From NCBI GenBank assembly GCA_951217055.1, contig OX578283.1, positions 69,530,278 through 69,594,277 on the forward strand: a DNA stretch of 64,000 bases, read 5' to 3'. Positions 43,083 through 55,048 of this stretch are shown here, piece by piece (within the stretch, counting starts at the first letter, position 1; each line of letters begins with the position of its first letter). The translations under genes were made by a program, and so were the position numbers. The DNA comes from Gerris lacustris. Lineage: Eukaryota; Arthropoda; Insecta; Hemiptera; Gerridae. The notes beneath the pieces were generated by a model. That model was given only the letters and a program-made list of their open reading frames with translations. It did not search any database and had not been told where the DNA came from.

Positions 43083-43534
43083 AAACTACTTAACTATTTA
43101 ATTTATGCAGCTTTATTTTTTTTTCTACTTTTTTTCTGAGGTAAGAATTCAAAAGAAATTGTTTTAATTTTTTTTAATATATTGATTTACAATTATAAGT
43201 TCATATCTGATAATTTTAAGTTATATTTCTTAATTTAATTCCTCGTAATTTTTATTTTTTTTTTTTTTCAATGTTCTGAGTTAATAAATGTTTTAATCAA
43301 CGAACAGTAAAAAATTATATAAGTTTATTTACACTTCAAACTCTTTTAGTTTTTATTCGACAATTTTAAAATTTAATATTAGCATCAAATATGCTTTTAT
43401 CTTATATTATTAAAATTAGTTTTACAATTGTTATATAAATATTTGCTTTAACAACAAGACAGACATTTACATTATGCAACACAATAATGTTAGTTAATAT
43501 GCTAAAATGTTAAGAAATTATTATAACTAATAAT

Positions 43535-44756
43535 AAATATTACTAGCTTTCACCCCACGCTCCGCACGGGGCTCATGCTAGGTATTAGTGGTTATGATTC
43601 CTATAATCATGTGGGCCTAGCAATTAAATTAAATTCCTAAATAGTTTTGGTTTCCAAAGCCTTCTAGGAATAAAATCAGGACTATATTACACATCATTAA
43701 TTCCATTACTAAGAATATAATACTCTCCAAATCGTAGTTTGGAGTCTATCTGTACATTAAAAAAATAGCCAATGGAAACTAAGTAATATAGCAATAAAAA
43801 AAAAATGCTAAATAAATATAATAAATATGAAAATAAACGTAGACAAAACCAATTAGACTGGGAAGTCATTAAACAATCATCAACCATGAGGGTGCATTAA
43901 TTTAATTATACCAGCCTCTTCTCTCAATACTGCAGTTTCACCAGTAAAATATTTAATAATTCTAGTCCTGGGAAAAATTAATAAAATAATAAATACTCGA
44001 TTTAAAGAGCATTAGTGTGAGGTGTAAGCGCCCTAATCAGAAATTAAATCGGTCAACAATTGCGGACGCCATAAGCCCTCAAAGACAAATATATTTTTAA
44101 AAACATAAATTTTAGCTTATTTAAGGTAGAACCGATGGAGTTACGACAAAAAGTCATACGACCAAAGTTGTAGATCTTTTAAAATCAGTTACTGCTGGCG
44201 CATTCAGCTTGTCGATACGACTTACTGTTTAGCCTCAATAAGCCTCCAAAAAACTTTTAAGTGCATCCGCCATCTTTAATTTTTTAAGGGGGGTAAAAAA
44301 TATATTTTTTTAACTTTTCGGATTTTGCCGGTCGGGTTGGGCCAATTTCCGACTAAACGCAAAAAACCATGAGTCTTTAGGTGGTCTAGAAGTACCCAAA
44401 CGTTTTGAATTGCGAGTCTGTGGGGTTTGTTTACGGTGGGTCAAACAATTTTTTTTTATACATTTTATTTTATAAAATTGTTAATAACTTTGGTTCTACT
44501 TAATATTTTTCGATGAAACCAAGCCTGCAAATTGCGCAACGTTTTTGCGCTTATCTCTGAAAAAAAAATTAATCGATATCGCTTTGCCAGTTTTGCGCCT
44601 ATAAAGTCTGACTGGGGCGACAGACATACATACATCCACACATACACGAAAAAAGTTAAGGCCAGATTCGGTTTTCAGTATAAAATGAAAAATTATCCAA
44701 AAAAGTTTCAATTCTGACCAATATACTGACAAAACTTTAATTTTATATATATAGAT
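43535..44756 (+). mobile_element. Unclassified dispersed element starting TACTAGCTTTCACCCC
   Basis: Starts near TACTAGCTTTCACCCCACGC, a beginning common to a widespread group of arthropod repeats, and ends in TATATATAGAT. The 12-bp sequence ATAACTAATAAT lies at 43523-43534 and 44757-44768, a candidate target duplication although low-complexity. The interior has GC-richer patches around 44030-44400 and 44530-44650 but no convincing ORF. It separates the two possible CCT4 terminal exons. Confidence 0.5.
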
Positions 44757-44836
44757 ATAACTAATAATTATAAAACTAACTAACTAATTGATAATGATAT
44801 AAACTATTATAACTAATAATATAATTTTTGTTTCAG

Positions 44837-44875
44837 TTAATTGCCAGGATCAAATCACGAATCGTACTGCGATAA
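44837..44875 (+). CDS. CCT4: Alternative CCT4 terminal exon
   Basis: A good acceptor (TTGTTTCAG) precedes 12 in-phase codons, L-I-A-R-I-K-S-R-I-V-L-R, ending in TAA TAA. Joined to exon 11 it gives a basic C-terminus of about 540 aa in total. It lies immediately beyond a dispersed repeat ending near 44756. It could be an alternative last exon, or an acceptor-like coincidence. Confidence 0.3.
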   Translation, partial: LIARIKSRIVLR

Positions 44876-45048
44876 TAATTTCTCACTTAATATTCTTTTT
44901 TAATGTTATATATTTAATTTAAAAATTAATCTTAGTTATTTTTTTTTTTTTAATTTCACATAAAAAATTTAACATTTATTAATATATCTGTTTTTGTTTT
45001 ATTTTTTTCCATTGTCGCCTATTTCCCCAAATATTTTACTTTAATAAT

Positions 45049-45885
45049 TTTGCTTCTAAGCTTACCGAAGGTAATGGAAGCTATGTGATCGAAAAAAATG
45101 TAGGTCTCTGATCAAAAATTCCAAGACAGAAATCCGTTTCAGACATCAGGGAACAATTTTGGTTCCGTTTCGGTCGGTCTTATCTTAACATATCTTAAAA
45201 ACTGCACGTCCAATTTTAATGAAATTTGGATGGTAGGTCATAATTAGCCCATTGTTGGTCCCATATAAGTTTCAATTTTCTACACTCATTTGTTTCTCTT
45301 CCACATGCGCACAAACATACATTAATTTACACCTATAGCTTTAAAAGTACTTATCTGATTTGTATGAAACTTTTATAGTTTATCGAAAGTAACCCGCAGA
45401 TAGCCCCAGATTAATTTGAACCGTCTGCACTCTTAAACTTTTGCTTAACCCATTCAATGCGGGTGGATCCATGCGTTGCCAACAGCGGTGGATCCACAGT
45501 GGATCCAAGCCCTCCCTTTCAGGTCTGTAGCTCTATTCTCCGTGCCTCGAGTAGAACCATCTTGCAAGGCTCCGTCAGGCCCGCTCACGTTTGTATCCTC
45601 AGTGGATCCAAACTTTTTTTTTATTTTCTATTTATTTTTTGATTAACTTTTAAAATCGTTTAGATATATACGGTAACTAAGGTAGGTTCATGATTTGGAT
45701 TACGCATTGAATGGGTTAATTGATACTTTAATTCAAGTAAAAAATCAAAACAATTTCGACAGATTAAAAAAAACAGGGGAAACAATTATACAAATTAGAC
45801 AGTAATGGCTTGTAAAAGCATTAAATCAAAAAGTACGTGGTAGTATGCGAGGAAGCTATGTGCCACACCAATTGGCAGTCTATTT
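45049..45885 (+). repeat. Dispersed repeat, copy 2, interrupted by a MITE
   Basis: Second copy of the repeat at 20810-21380, starting TTTGCTTCTAAGCTTACCGA. It differs mainly by substitutions and by the piggyBac-like MITE at 45449-45715. Confidence 0.85.
45449..45715. mobile_element. 267-bp piggyBac-like MITE, TTAA duplication
   Basis: Flanked by TTAA (45445-45448 and 45716-45719). Terminal inverted repeats are CCCATTCAATGCG and CGCATTGAATGGG. The interior repeats GTGGATCCA four times (near 45464, 45489, 45499 and 45601). No coding capacity. The paralogous repeat at 20810-21380 has no insertion at the same place, confirming the boundaries. Confidence 0.94.
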
Positions 45886-46211
45886 TATGATGTTTAACTG
45901 AAATGTGTCATGCAAAGTAAGTTGCTTGCATTTATTTTAGCTATCATAATAACAAACATGATTGCGTTATGCTCAAATCAGTGTATTGTACAAAAAACCC
46001 ACGATAGCTAATGTTTAATACAATCCAGTTTCAACCACTTTACATAGTCATCTGTTCACTAATACAGCCTTTGAAACTGATTTGTATTATTTTGCATTAG
46101 CTTTTTTAGGGTCCGTAGTGCCGAAGTGCTGCTAAAACTTTTTCTCCACATTTTATAATAGAAAGTGAACTCTCATACATTCCTGAGCTTAGATGAGTAC
46201 TTTTAAAGATA

Positions 46212-47085
46212 CAGTAGTCTCGCTAATCTGGACAGACCTATTCAGATAAGATTATCCAACCAGATCAAGATCATCAGGGTTTCTGCTTTTATTGTTTAAA
46301 GAAGAACATTCCGTAGACCTTTTTTAAATTGTAACTCCCTTTTTTTACTTTCTCATATAAAAAGAAAGTATTGTGATGGCGCGAAAATTCGATTTTGAGA
46401 TTTTAATGGATTTACACGTTTTGAGGTCCCCTGAGTCCTAAAAAGTGGTTTTTTAAAAAATGACTGTCTGTGCAGACGCCTGGAGCCTAAACTACTGGGC
46501 CGATTTTGACGAAATTTGGCATACATGTTCAGAAAAATCATACCCTGAGGCGAAATTGAGAAATGAATTTTAGCTCCAAATTTGGGGGCGCTACTCCCCA
46601 AAAACTCTGAAAAAACGTGAAAAAAAATTATTTCTCGAAAACGGTTCCGACGATTTTGATTAAAAAATTCTAAAATGTAGTCCATTTGAATACGAATCCA
46701 ATGATATAAGCCGTTTTCCCGGGAAAAATCTGGTTCCTGAGAAAATAGCTTAAAACGCGGACGGAGAGTGCCCGGGTTCGATTCCCCGGGCAGGGGAAGT
46801 TATTTTTATGATAAATATTCACGAATTGTTTAATAATAATTAAATGTATATACAAAACTAATAAATGGGAAACACTGGGCTAAGTATTTATGAACTTTTA
46901 TATGAGAAAGTTTGTCTGAGTTGTCTCGGACCGATTTTTTTTTTTTTTTACAAGGGGAGTAACCGTCTATAGAAGTGCTACTAAAACTTTTTCTCCACAT
47001 TTTATAATAGATTCCTTTCAATTCGGACTTTCGGTGATCCAGACAAGGTCCGGTCTTGTCAAACTGGATTAGCGAGACTCTTCTG
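46212..47085. mobile_element. TA-flanked element with AGTCTCGCTAATC ends, host of a nested repeat
   Basis: Left end CAGTAGTCTCGCTAATCTGG after TA (46210-46211); right end GGATTAGCGAGACTCTTCTG before TA (47086-47087). pogo/Tc1-like TIRs. The repeat at 46350-46930 is nested inside. A 40-bp stretch with GCTAAAACTTTTTCTCCACA occurs both just outside (46131) and inside (46979). Confidence 0.7.
46350..46930 (+). repeat. CTCATATAA-TIR repeat family, fullest copy
   Basis: Starts ACTTTCTCATATAAAAAGAA and ends TATATGAGAAAGTTTG, giving short inverted ends. Contains GCCGATTTTGACGAAATTTG and, at about 46769-46790, a tRNA-like B box in CCCGGGTTCGATTCCCCGGG. No ORF that matches a protein. Confidence 0.8.
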
Positions 47086-47756
47086 TAAGTGTTAAGTAAA
47101 ATAAAGTTAGTGTGTATGCGGAAGAGAAAGGAATAGGAGAAGGGAATAAGATATAATTACTATGTTTCAATAATGTTAAAATATGGATTGAATCCTAATT
47201 TGGGATTTAATAAGTTAAGTGTTTCCATAAGTAGTATTGAATATGTATTAAATACAAAATAAAAATAACTTTTTCTGGGTTTCTTTTGGTAAAGGTTATA
47301 AATAATTTTGTAACTTTCACCTTTTATAACCATGTTTTTTATTATGTATTTTGATAGATTTGATTACAGTTTCTACAGAAATATGCTAGGTGCGCTCACA
47401 TACATGCTCTGCGCGTGTCAGGATCAAGTTAGGTGTTTCCATTGCAACTCGATCCAGATACGATCCCAGAATTTATTGAATCGGATCGGGATCGTATTGA
47501 ATCTAGGTTTCCATGGACACTTAGGACCCAAAAACTGAATTCAACCTGTATTTAATCTGTATTTTAACAGCATGGAAACGTAGTAAATATGAGACCAACA
47601 ATGGGCTTATTATGACCTACAAAATTGCAATCTCTATTCATCTATTAGTTTTTAAGGTAGTGTGGTCTACAAAAATGTTGACCGACACACACGAGACCCA
47701 AATGTTTCCGTGTGTCTAACGTTTGCACGTTATGAGATTGTGACTTGACAGCGTGG

Positions 47757-48505
47757 TAAAATGCAAGAATTAGGGTGGGCAGCCAATGAGAGGTCAGGAT
47801 TTTTAATTGTAGAAGGTCGGGCCAACCAGGCAAACAAAAATATCACTGGTCCCACCCCTCCCATAGGCCTAGTGGCTTTATTTTTAACTACGTTTTTATT
47901 AGCTTGCTTTCTTGTTTGTTTGTCCGGTACAAATCTGGCAATCGATTTCTAACTAACTTCCCGAATAGCTAGACATTTGAAACTTTTAGCATAGCTCAGA
48001 ACACGATGACAATGCTTTATTTTAATACTTTTAGCCATCTTTCAGCAGAATTTAATTGGTTTTCAGCAAATTTTGCTGTATGGAAAGTTAGTTTATTTGT
48101 TGTGTCATGTCCCATATTTACGAAATCTTCATTTTGACGGGTTTCAAATTTGTGATAGATAAACATTGAATGACAGGAAATATCGATTATATTATTTCAA
48201 ATATATCAATGGCACGGTTTAGATTTGGTGTTGGGGAGATCCGTTGTACAAAGATTTGTCCTTGTATAGGTTTAAGATCAGCTCTCTAGATGGTTGTCAT
48301 TTATGTGAAGTAAATAAATTCGGAACTATTTTTTTTTTTTTTTTTTTCACTAACATTATATATTATATAACAATAACTATTATATTATCAACATTACTTA
48401 CAATTCAACAGAAAATTTAAAAACGTAGTATATAAAAAGTTCTTTTTATCTTGAAATTATTTCCTTATTTAGGTTGGCCAATCTGAGTGTCAAAACTCGT
48501 AAAGT
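47757..48505 (-). repeat. Split copy of the 20275-20465 repeat
   Basis: In reverse orientation, 47757-47886 matches the right two thirds of 20275-20465 and about 48471-48505 matches its left end. The gap is filled by the element at 47887-48470. Confidence 0.75.
47887..48470 (-). mobile_element. ACTACGTTTTTA-end element, inverted copy
   Basis: Reverse complement of 51418-52030. It starts ACTACGTTTTTATTAGC and ends with AAAACGTAGTATATAAAAAG. A dispersed family of about 0.55-0.6 kb with short inverted ends and no ORF. It interrupts another repeat, which supports real mobility. Confidence 0.75.
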
Positions 48506-48914
48506 AGATTGCTATCCAGGTTTTTTTAAAAAAAAAATTAGAGACATAAAACCATTTTGTCTTTCAGAATGATCAATGCATTTGATACCTTTGGTAAGCT
48601 TTGAAGCAAAAATATGTAACTTAGGAGAAATATGGAAGTTATCTTCCGAATAGGCCACTAAAACTACTATTCAATACAGACTAATTTATAATAAAAACGT
48701 TGTTTTTGGGCTAGTACCTATTATTTTTATAAATGCATTATAAACATTTCACAATCCAATTAAAAAGCTTTAAATATTATTGCCATATTTTACACATTCT
48801 GGTAGCGATATCTTGACTAGTCGGCCAATTGCTCCGCAGTCTAAATTAGACATTATAATATTTACCTACGATAACTGCATCGTGGTTTTGTTGACCATTA
48901 ACCAATAAATCTGT

Positions 48915-49390
48915 TTTTTTTGTGATGGCGTGAAAATTTAATTATGAGATATTGATGGATTTACACGTTTTGAGGTCCAAAAATGTTTTTTTTTTTTTTT
49001 TTAAAAAGTTCTATGCAGATGCCTGGAGCCTAAACTACTAGGCCGATTTTGACGAAATTTGGCATGTATGTTTAGAAAAATCATATCCTGAGGCAACATC
49101 ATTAATTGAGGGGGAGGGCGCTACCCCCCAAAAACTGAAAAAAAAAAAAAATCTTGAAAACTGTTTAGACGATTTTAAAGTGAAGTCCATTTAAATACGA
49201 ATTTAACTATATAAGCCGTTTTCCCGGAAAAAATCTAGTTCCTGAGGATAGCTTTAAAAGTGGATGGAGAGAGGCCGGGTTCGATTCCCCACCGAGGAGA
49301 AGTTATTTTTACGATAAATTTCGATGAAATGTTCAATAATAATTAAATGTACGTACGAAAATTAATATATGGAAAAAAACTGGACTGATT
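48915..49390 (+). repeat. CTCATATAA-TIR repeat family, copy 3
   Basis: Matches the 46350 copy from TTTTGTGATGGCGTGAAAAT through the B-box-like GCCGGGTTCGATTCCCC (about 49276) to ATAATTAAATGTACGTACGA. The right end is replaced by AT-rich sequence. Confidence 0.75.
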
Positions 49391-49639
49391 AATTAAAAAC
49401 AATAATAAAATATAATGATAATTAATCAAAATAATTAAAAACAAATAATGATAATTAAAAATAGTCTGCGGCAATTTGTGTGGCACATAGCTTCCTCGCA
49501 TTCTATTATCGGACTTTCGGTCACATGAGATTTGGACCTGTTTCGATTCCAAACGGGTTCACATTTATTTTTATGTGATATCAAATTTGCTTAAAAGGTT
49601 TAAATTAATATGGGACCGTCTAGTCTAAGGGCTACTTTC

Positions 49640-49910
49640 GACTCACCATCCAAATTTTTACAAAATCGGGTTAGTACCTAGTTATGAAAAAAATGGTGAT
49701 TCACAAAAATGTTACATATAAACGGAGAGAGCCCAAGTTTGATTCCCCCTCGCCCAGGAGAAGTTATTTTTATGATATACTTTGATGAAATGTTCAATAA
49801 TAATTAAATTTACATACGAAAACTAATAAATGGAAAACACTGGGCTAAGTAATTATGAACTCGTATATGAGAAAGTTTGTCTGAGTTGTCTCGGACCGAT
49901 TTTTTATAAT
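49640..49910 (+). repeat. CTCATATAA-TIR repeat family, 3' part
   Basis: Shares the last ~250 bp of the 46350 copy, including ACACTGGGCTAAGTAATTAT and the terminal ATATGAGAAAGTTTGTC. The 5' part is unrelated. Confidence 0.7.
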
Positions 49911-50212
49911 TGTAACATTTGATATTGTAGCTTGTTTTTTCTTTAAATTTAAATAGTTCAATAGTATTTTAATAAGTTAAATACATACTTGTATTTATTA
50001 AGACAATCATTAATATAGTGGAATATGTCGAAGACCTGTTTGAAAATGCTCCCCCGGAAATCGCAAATATTGCCTCAACTTCAAAAGGGACACTATTACT
50101 AGAAAGGCAGCAAGCAAATTTTTACAAGTCTATGAAACTTTAAAGGTTGGTGTAAAACAATAAATATTACCTATAGGAAAAAAGTTTACTGCCACCAGTA
50201 GGAAATCGTTAT

Positions 50213-51325
50213 TCATGTTATTAGGCAGCAAAATTGAATTTGGCTGACAAGTTTTTAAGCTTTTAGTTCCGAGCCGAAGGCGAGGAAATTTAAAATTTCA
50301 GGAAAATTACATGAAAACTAATGTCTAATTCCCATTGTTAATAATAATTAAATTTAATTTAACATTTAAACTTTCTGTAGTATGAACACTACCAAAAACT
50401 TAAAAAATGAAAATGACATGCTGACTGACGAGTCGAAGCCAAGACAGGAAAATGTTAATTACCTGCTAATGTTTAACCGAAGCAGGTAATCTTTAAAAGA
50501 GTCAGGAATGTTTCCTTTGCTGCATTCATTATTTATACATACAATATTTTATCTACTTGCGGCAGAAAAATTACACTAATAATTATATTCCCTTTTTAAT
50601 ATATAAAAGATTTAATGAAATGTAAGTTGTAAAAAAAACGAAAGTTTGAGTCATCTAGAAAACAAAACAAAGGCAAAACGAATTCAGTGTAGCCACTTTT
50701 AACATCTGTTTTTTATCTCAATTTATAGCGATTTTTTAAAACTAATCACTGTAAAATAATAAAATTTGTTTTATTACTATGTATAATTATTTAAATTATT
50801 TTTTTTTTAAATATATAAATATCTTGCAGAATATTATACGCTTAAATATATAAAAATGAACAATATGGGAGAGTTCATAACCAGCGATACAGTATATAAC
50901 CTTTTTGTAGTAAAATTTTCTTATAATTTTGCAGCCTGTAGCCTGTTTGTTATTTTGCTGCGTGTTTTTTTTTAACATGTTACAAAAGAATCAAGAAAAA
51001 TGACATTTTGCAGATTGAAAACAATACAACAATGCTTAATTTTGCTGCCGTGAGTAGATAAAATATTGTACATGCAACATGGCAGTAAAGGAAACATTTC
51101 TGCCTCATTAATATATTGCCTACTTCGGTTAAACCTTATAGTAGGAAATTAAATTGACATTTTCCTGCCTCGGCTTTGCCTCGTCAGTTAAAATGTAATT
51201 TTTTCTGACTCGGCTTTGCATCTGCAGTAAATTTCCATAGCCAGAACTCGCCTCCCGCTCAGAGGCAAACTTAATCTAATCATTCGTCAGAAAAATTCCA
51301 TTTTGCCGCCTAGTTACATAAATAA
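50213..51325. mobile_element. GAGGCGAAGCCGAGG-family element, inverted ends
   Basis: Left end GTTATTAGGCAGCAAAATTG and right end CCATTTTGCCGCCTAGTTAC form imperfect inverted repeats. Near both ends are CGAGGCAAAGCCGAGG-like palindromic units in opposite orientation. A related, shorter copy is at 56095-56850. No transposase seen. Confidence 0.65.
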
Positions 51326-51417
51326 CTCTATAGATTTAGTCTAAACACGCAAATGTTGTCACAGGTGTTTTGCTGGAGTCAAGCCCAGTAAGTTATATTT
51401 ACATCACTCGATCTTAA

Positions 51418-52030
51418 CAATAAAATATCAAGATAAAAATAACTTTTTATATACTACGTTTTTAAATTTTCTGTTGAATCGTATGTAATGTTGATAATAT
51501 AATTGTTATTGTTATATAATATATAATGTTAGTGAAAAAAAAAAAAAATAGTTCCGAATTTATATACTTCACATAAATGACAACCATCTAGAGAGCTGAT
51601 CTTAAACCTATAAAAGGACAAATCTTTGTACAACGGATCTCCTTAACACCAAATCTAAAGCGTGCCATCGATATAGTTGAAATAATATAATCGATATTTC
51701 CTGTTTTGCTGTCATTCAATGTTTATCTATCACAAATTTGCAACCCGTCAAAATGAAGATTGCGTAAATATGGAACATGGCAAAACATAAAATAACTTGC
51801 GGAATTTTTTCCGAACTAATTTTCCGTACAACAAAATTTCCTGAAAACCAATTAAATTCTGCTGAAAGATGGCTAAAAGTATTAAAATAATGCATTGTCG
51901 TCGTGTTCTGAGCTATGCTAAAAGTTTCAAATTTTTAACTATTCGGGAAGTGTTAGTTAGAAATCGATTGCCAGATTTGTACCGGACAAACAAACAAACA
52001 AACAAGAAAGCAACCTAATAAAAGCGTAGT
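51418..52030 (+). mobile_element. ACTACGTTTTTA-end element, plus copy
   Basis: Inverted partner of 47887-48470, about 3 kb apart, with high identity over about 600 bp. Contains GACAACCATCTAGAGAGCTG and CAACGGATCTCC. No ORF. Confidence 0.8.
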
Positions 52031-52035
52031 AAAAT

Positions 52036-53719
52036 AATGCATCAACTTTAACAATCAAATTAATAAATATAAAACCGGTATTTGGATTTACATTTTGAAC
52101 TATATTAAACAAAGTTATACAGTAACTTTATATACATTGCTTGCCAAAACTTAGTGCATAACTCTGGTGACATAATTACGCTGTTGAAGGAAGTATTTAA
52201 TTCATAATTGAATACTAACCGTTCGGAATTACTTAATCTCGTCAACATATTAACTATCTCGGAATAATTACTGCCAGTGAAATCATGGTGAAATTCTCCA
52301 AGTTTTGCTTAATTTATTGAATTAATATACGTAATAAATAAACTAAAATAATCATCTAGGTACTTTTTTAAAAAAAAAATATGTAAAAGAAGAATTAAAT
52401 AGGATATCACATTTTGAAGAGAGAAAAAAGTGACATAAATAAGGTTAATGAGGCAAGGTTTGGCATGTGAAAAAATAGACTACACTATAAATACTATACT
52501 AAAGACGTTTTTTCAATATTAAAAAAAAATAATTTACAATTTTTTTTATTTTTTTTATTTATTAGAAGTAACTTTTAATGAAGTGAAATTTGGCTTGTAG
52601 AATATATTATAAATATATAGAAAAACTATAAATATTAAGTAGATTTTTTTTTTTAATTATTATTATTATTTTTATCTGTATAGGTCTGTAAGTCTGTAAG
52701 TTGCATAAGAGTTTATTTTTCTTATGCGCAATATGCAATGACATAGAGGCGTGAGTTTTGTAGAAGTGTTTTAATTTATTTGAGTTGTGCTAATAGTCTT
52801 TTAAACGTTTCTAGAACGATTCGGTTGTTTTAAAGGATTCGTGAAAGTCTATTTTGTTTTTTTTTGGAGAGAGAAGGGATTTAAAATGTATATTTTTTTA
52901 TTTTTAACAGAATTAGGTTGGATATTTGGTGTCGCCCTTGAACGGAGATTCTCTGCGACGTTTTAGAATAGTTTAAACGAGGCATAAGGTCTCACTTTAT
53001 AAATGTGTTCTTTATAAGTTGAGGGAAGTTGAGTAACCTTCAAGAAGTTGTAGAGTATGTACGCCCACGCTGAGATACGCTGCGATCCCCTCCAGAACCC
53101 TCTTATAGCTTCGTTGACACAATAAATAGTTTATTATTGGGGCTACGTATTTTAATATGGCGCCTTAGTGGCTCAGTACCCCCACTTCGATACGTTCTTG
53201 ATAGAGAAATCTAATTAGTCTACTATCCGACTTTATATTATTGCCTTTTTATCAAACCTTAAGAAACTAAAGGAAAATGCAGTCTTAATCGAATGCATAT
53301 GAAAGACACCCAGCTGTTCGAACTTAAATATCTATTCTACATTCTAGCTTCCTTATTATTGCATTTAGAAAATGTTTTTTTTTATAAACTCGAACTTTAT
53401 ATAAAATGTTTTTTTATTAATAGAAAGGACTTCTTATTCGAACGACCTTCACAGTGGGAAGAATAAATCCAGTACCAACTCCCAACTCCTGCGTTTAGCA
53501 TATATTATAAAAATGATAGATGAAAAACTTCAAATCATTTCAATATGTTTAAAAACGACTTTTTGAAGTTCAATTCAATAAGAAATTCATTGGAAACTTT
53601 ATTCCTCAACTCTTTATACTAAACATTTTCACTTAAAAGAAATAGTATCGAAGGATTTTAATGGAAGAATTCAATTTATTTCATGACTTCGAACGTAGGA
53701 TGGTTTACATTTTACATAT
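52036..53719. other. Unassigned AT-rich region
   Basis: No ORF, TIR or repeat match found. A slightly GC-richer patch at 52920-53170, with GGTGTCGCCCTTGAACGG and TACGCTGCGATCCCC, could be part of an unrecognised transcript or element, but nothing supports a gene call. Confidence 0.4.
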
Positions 53720-53727
53720 TTACCAAG

Positions 53728-54812
53728 CAGTGGCGTAACTAAGGAATCCGGCGCCCTCCCGCAACTTGAGAGAATGCGCCCCTATAACTTACAAAATTTA
53801 CCCCTGCCCCTTTCTCTCGGTCTCGGGGACAGATTGAGTGGGGACGATAAATAATATGATTAATAAACTCAATATTGCGTTCTGTGTATTAAAATATTTA
53901 GGTAATTAAAGTCATAATAATACATACATAGTATACATCGAATCATAAACTTGTTTGCCCCGTATACCACTTACAATTTTTTTGTTTCCCATAGACTCCC
54001 TACCTGCCTAATATTGAAATTTCCTAATCATATTAACTTTAAATGCGTCGTTCATTGTTAACAGCTGACTCAGTGCTGCTCACTATTATAGGTTTTTTTT
54101 TTTATGTTGAGTAGCCAATTGTAAAAAATCTAACAAAACTTTCTCATATGTATATTGATACTGCATTTAAATCCTATAATATCTCTTAATTTATTAATTT
54201 TGAAACATATTTTAAAATATATATTTTCGATTTTCAACAAAATCAGATTTACTTTTTATACATATCCCGAAAACGAATACTAGATGTTTCTCAGGAAAAT
54301 GACATAACTTTCTTATTTAATGGACTACATTTTTAAGTTTTTTTGTATCAAAATCGCCAAAACTGTTTTCAAGAAATATTTATTTCGCGTTTTTTTTTAT
54401 TTTTTTTTAGGGTTGCTACCATAAATTTGGAGCTAAAATTCATTACTTGATCATATTATTTAGTATGATTTTTCTGAACATGTGAACTTGAATGAACTCT
54501 TTTGCTCCAAATGAACTGCAGACATCTCTTTTAATATTGTCATCTGAAATAGATACACCCAGTGTATAATACATTTATGAGAAAGTAAAAACAATAACAC
54601 TTGTAAAAGAAAAACTGAGTTATGAAGTCTAAATCATAACATTCTAAACACATATTTGCGCTATTCCCAAACAATTTGTTTGTTAAGAATAATTCTGACT
54701 ATACAGAGATATATACATTTTTTTATCATATGTTACTACATTTTTTTGGCGCCCCCTGAACCAGGCGCCCCCCCGCGACGCGGGGGTGGCGGGGGCGCAA
54801 TTTACGCCACTG
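53728..54812. mobile_element. 1.08-kb hAT-type non-autonomous element, 8-bp TSD
   Basis: Ends CAGTGGCGTAA and TTACGCCACTG, flanked by the perfect 8-bp duplication TTACCAAG (53720-53727 and 54813-54820). GC-rich terminal regions with GCGCCCCC runs. It contains a reverse copy of the CTCATATAA-TIR repeat at about 54137-54588, so it was itself a target. No transposase. Confidence 0.93.
54137..54588 (-). repeat. CTCATATAA-TIR repeat nested in the hAT element
   Basis: Reverse copy with AACTTTCTCATATG at one end and TTATGAGAAAGT at the other; interior matches GAGCTAAAATTCATTA and related blocks of the 46350 copy in complement. Confidence 0.6.
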
Positions 54813-55048
54813 TTACCAAGGGCATAAGAATTTAAGTAGATGAGACCTTCCTTCTTTTAACTTGCCTGAGAACATAACAACAACACTGTAAGAGATCTTG
54901 ACTGTGTTTAAGTATTTTATTTTCTATAAATAATGTTTGGAACACCTTAAACAAATTTGCTCATTCTCCTGCATATCTGTACAATATTACACTTACATTT
55001 CCTCAAAATCTGACACAATTATAGTTTGATTGCTATATATGTAAATGC

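Noticed and set aside
46353..46685. 110-codon minus-strand ORF
   Set aside because: Lies wholly within a dispersed repeat and is not kept open in the other copies.
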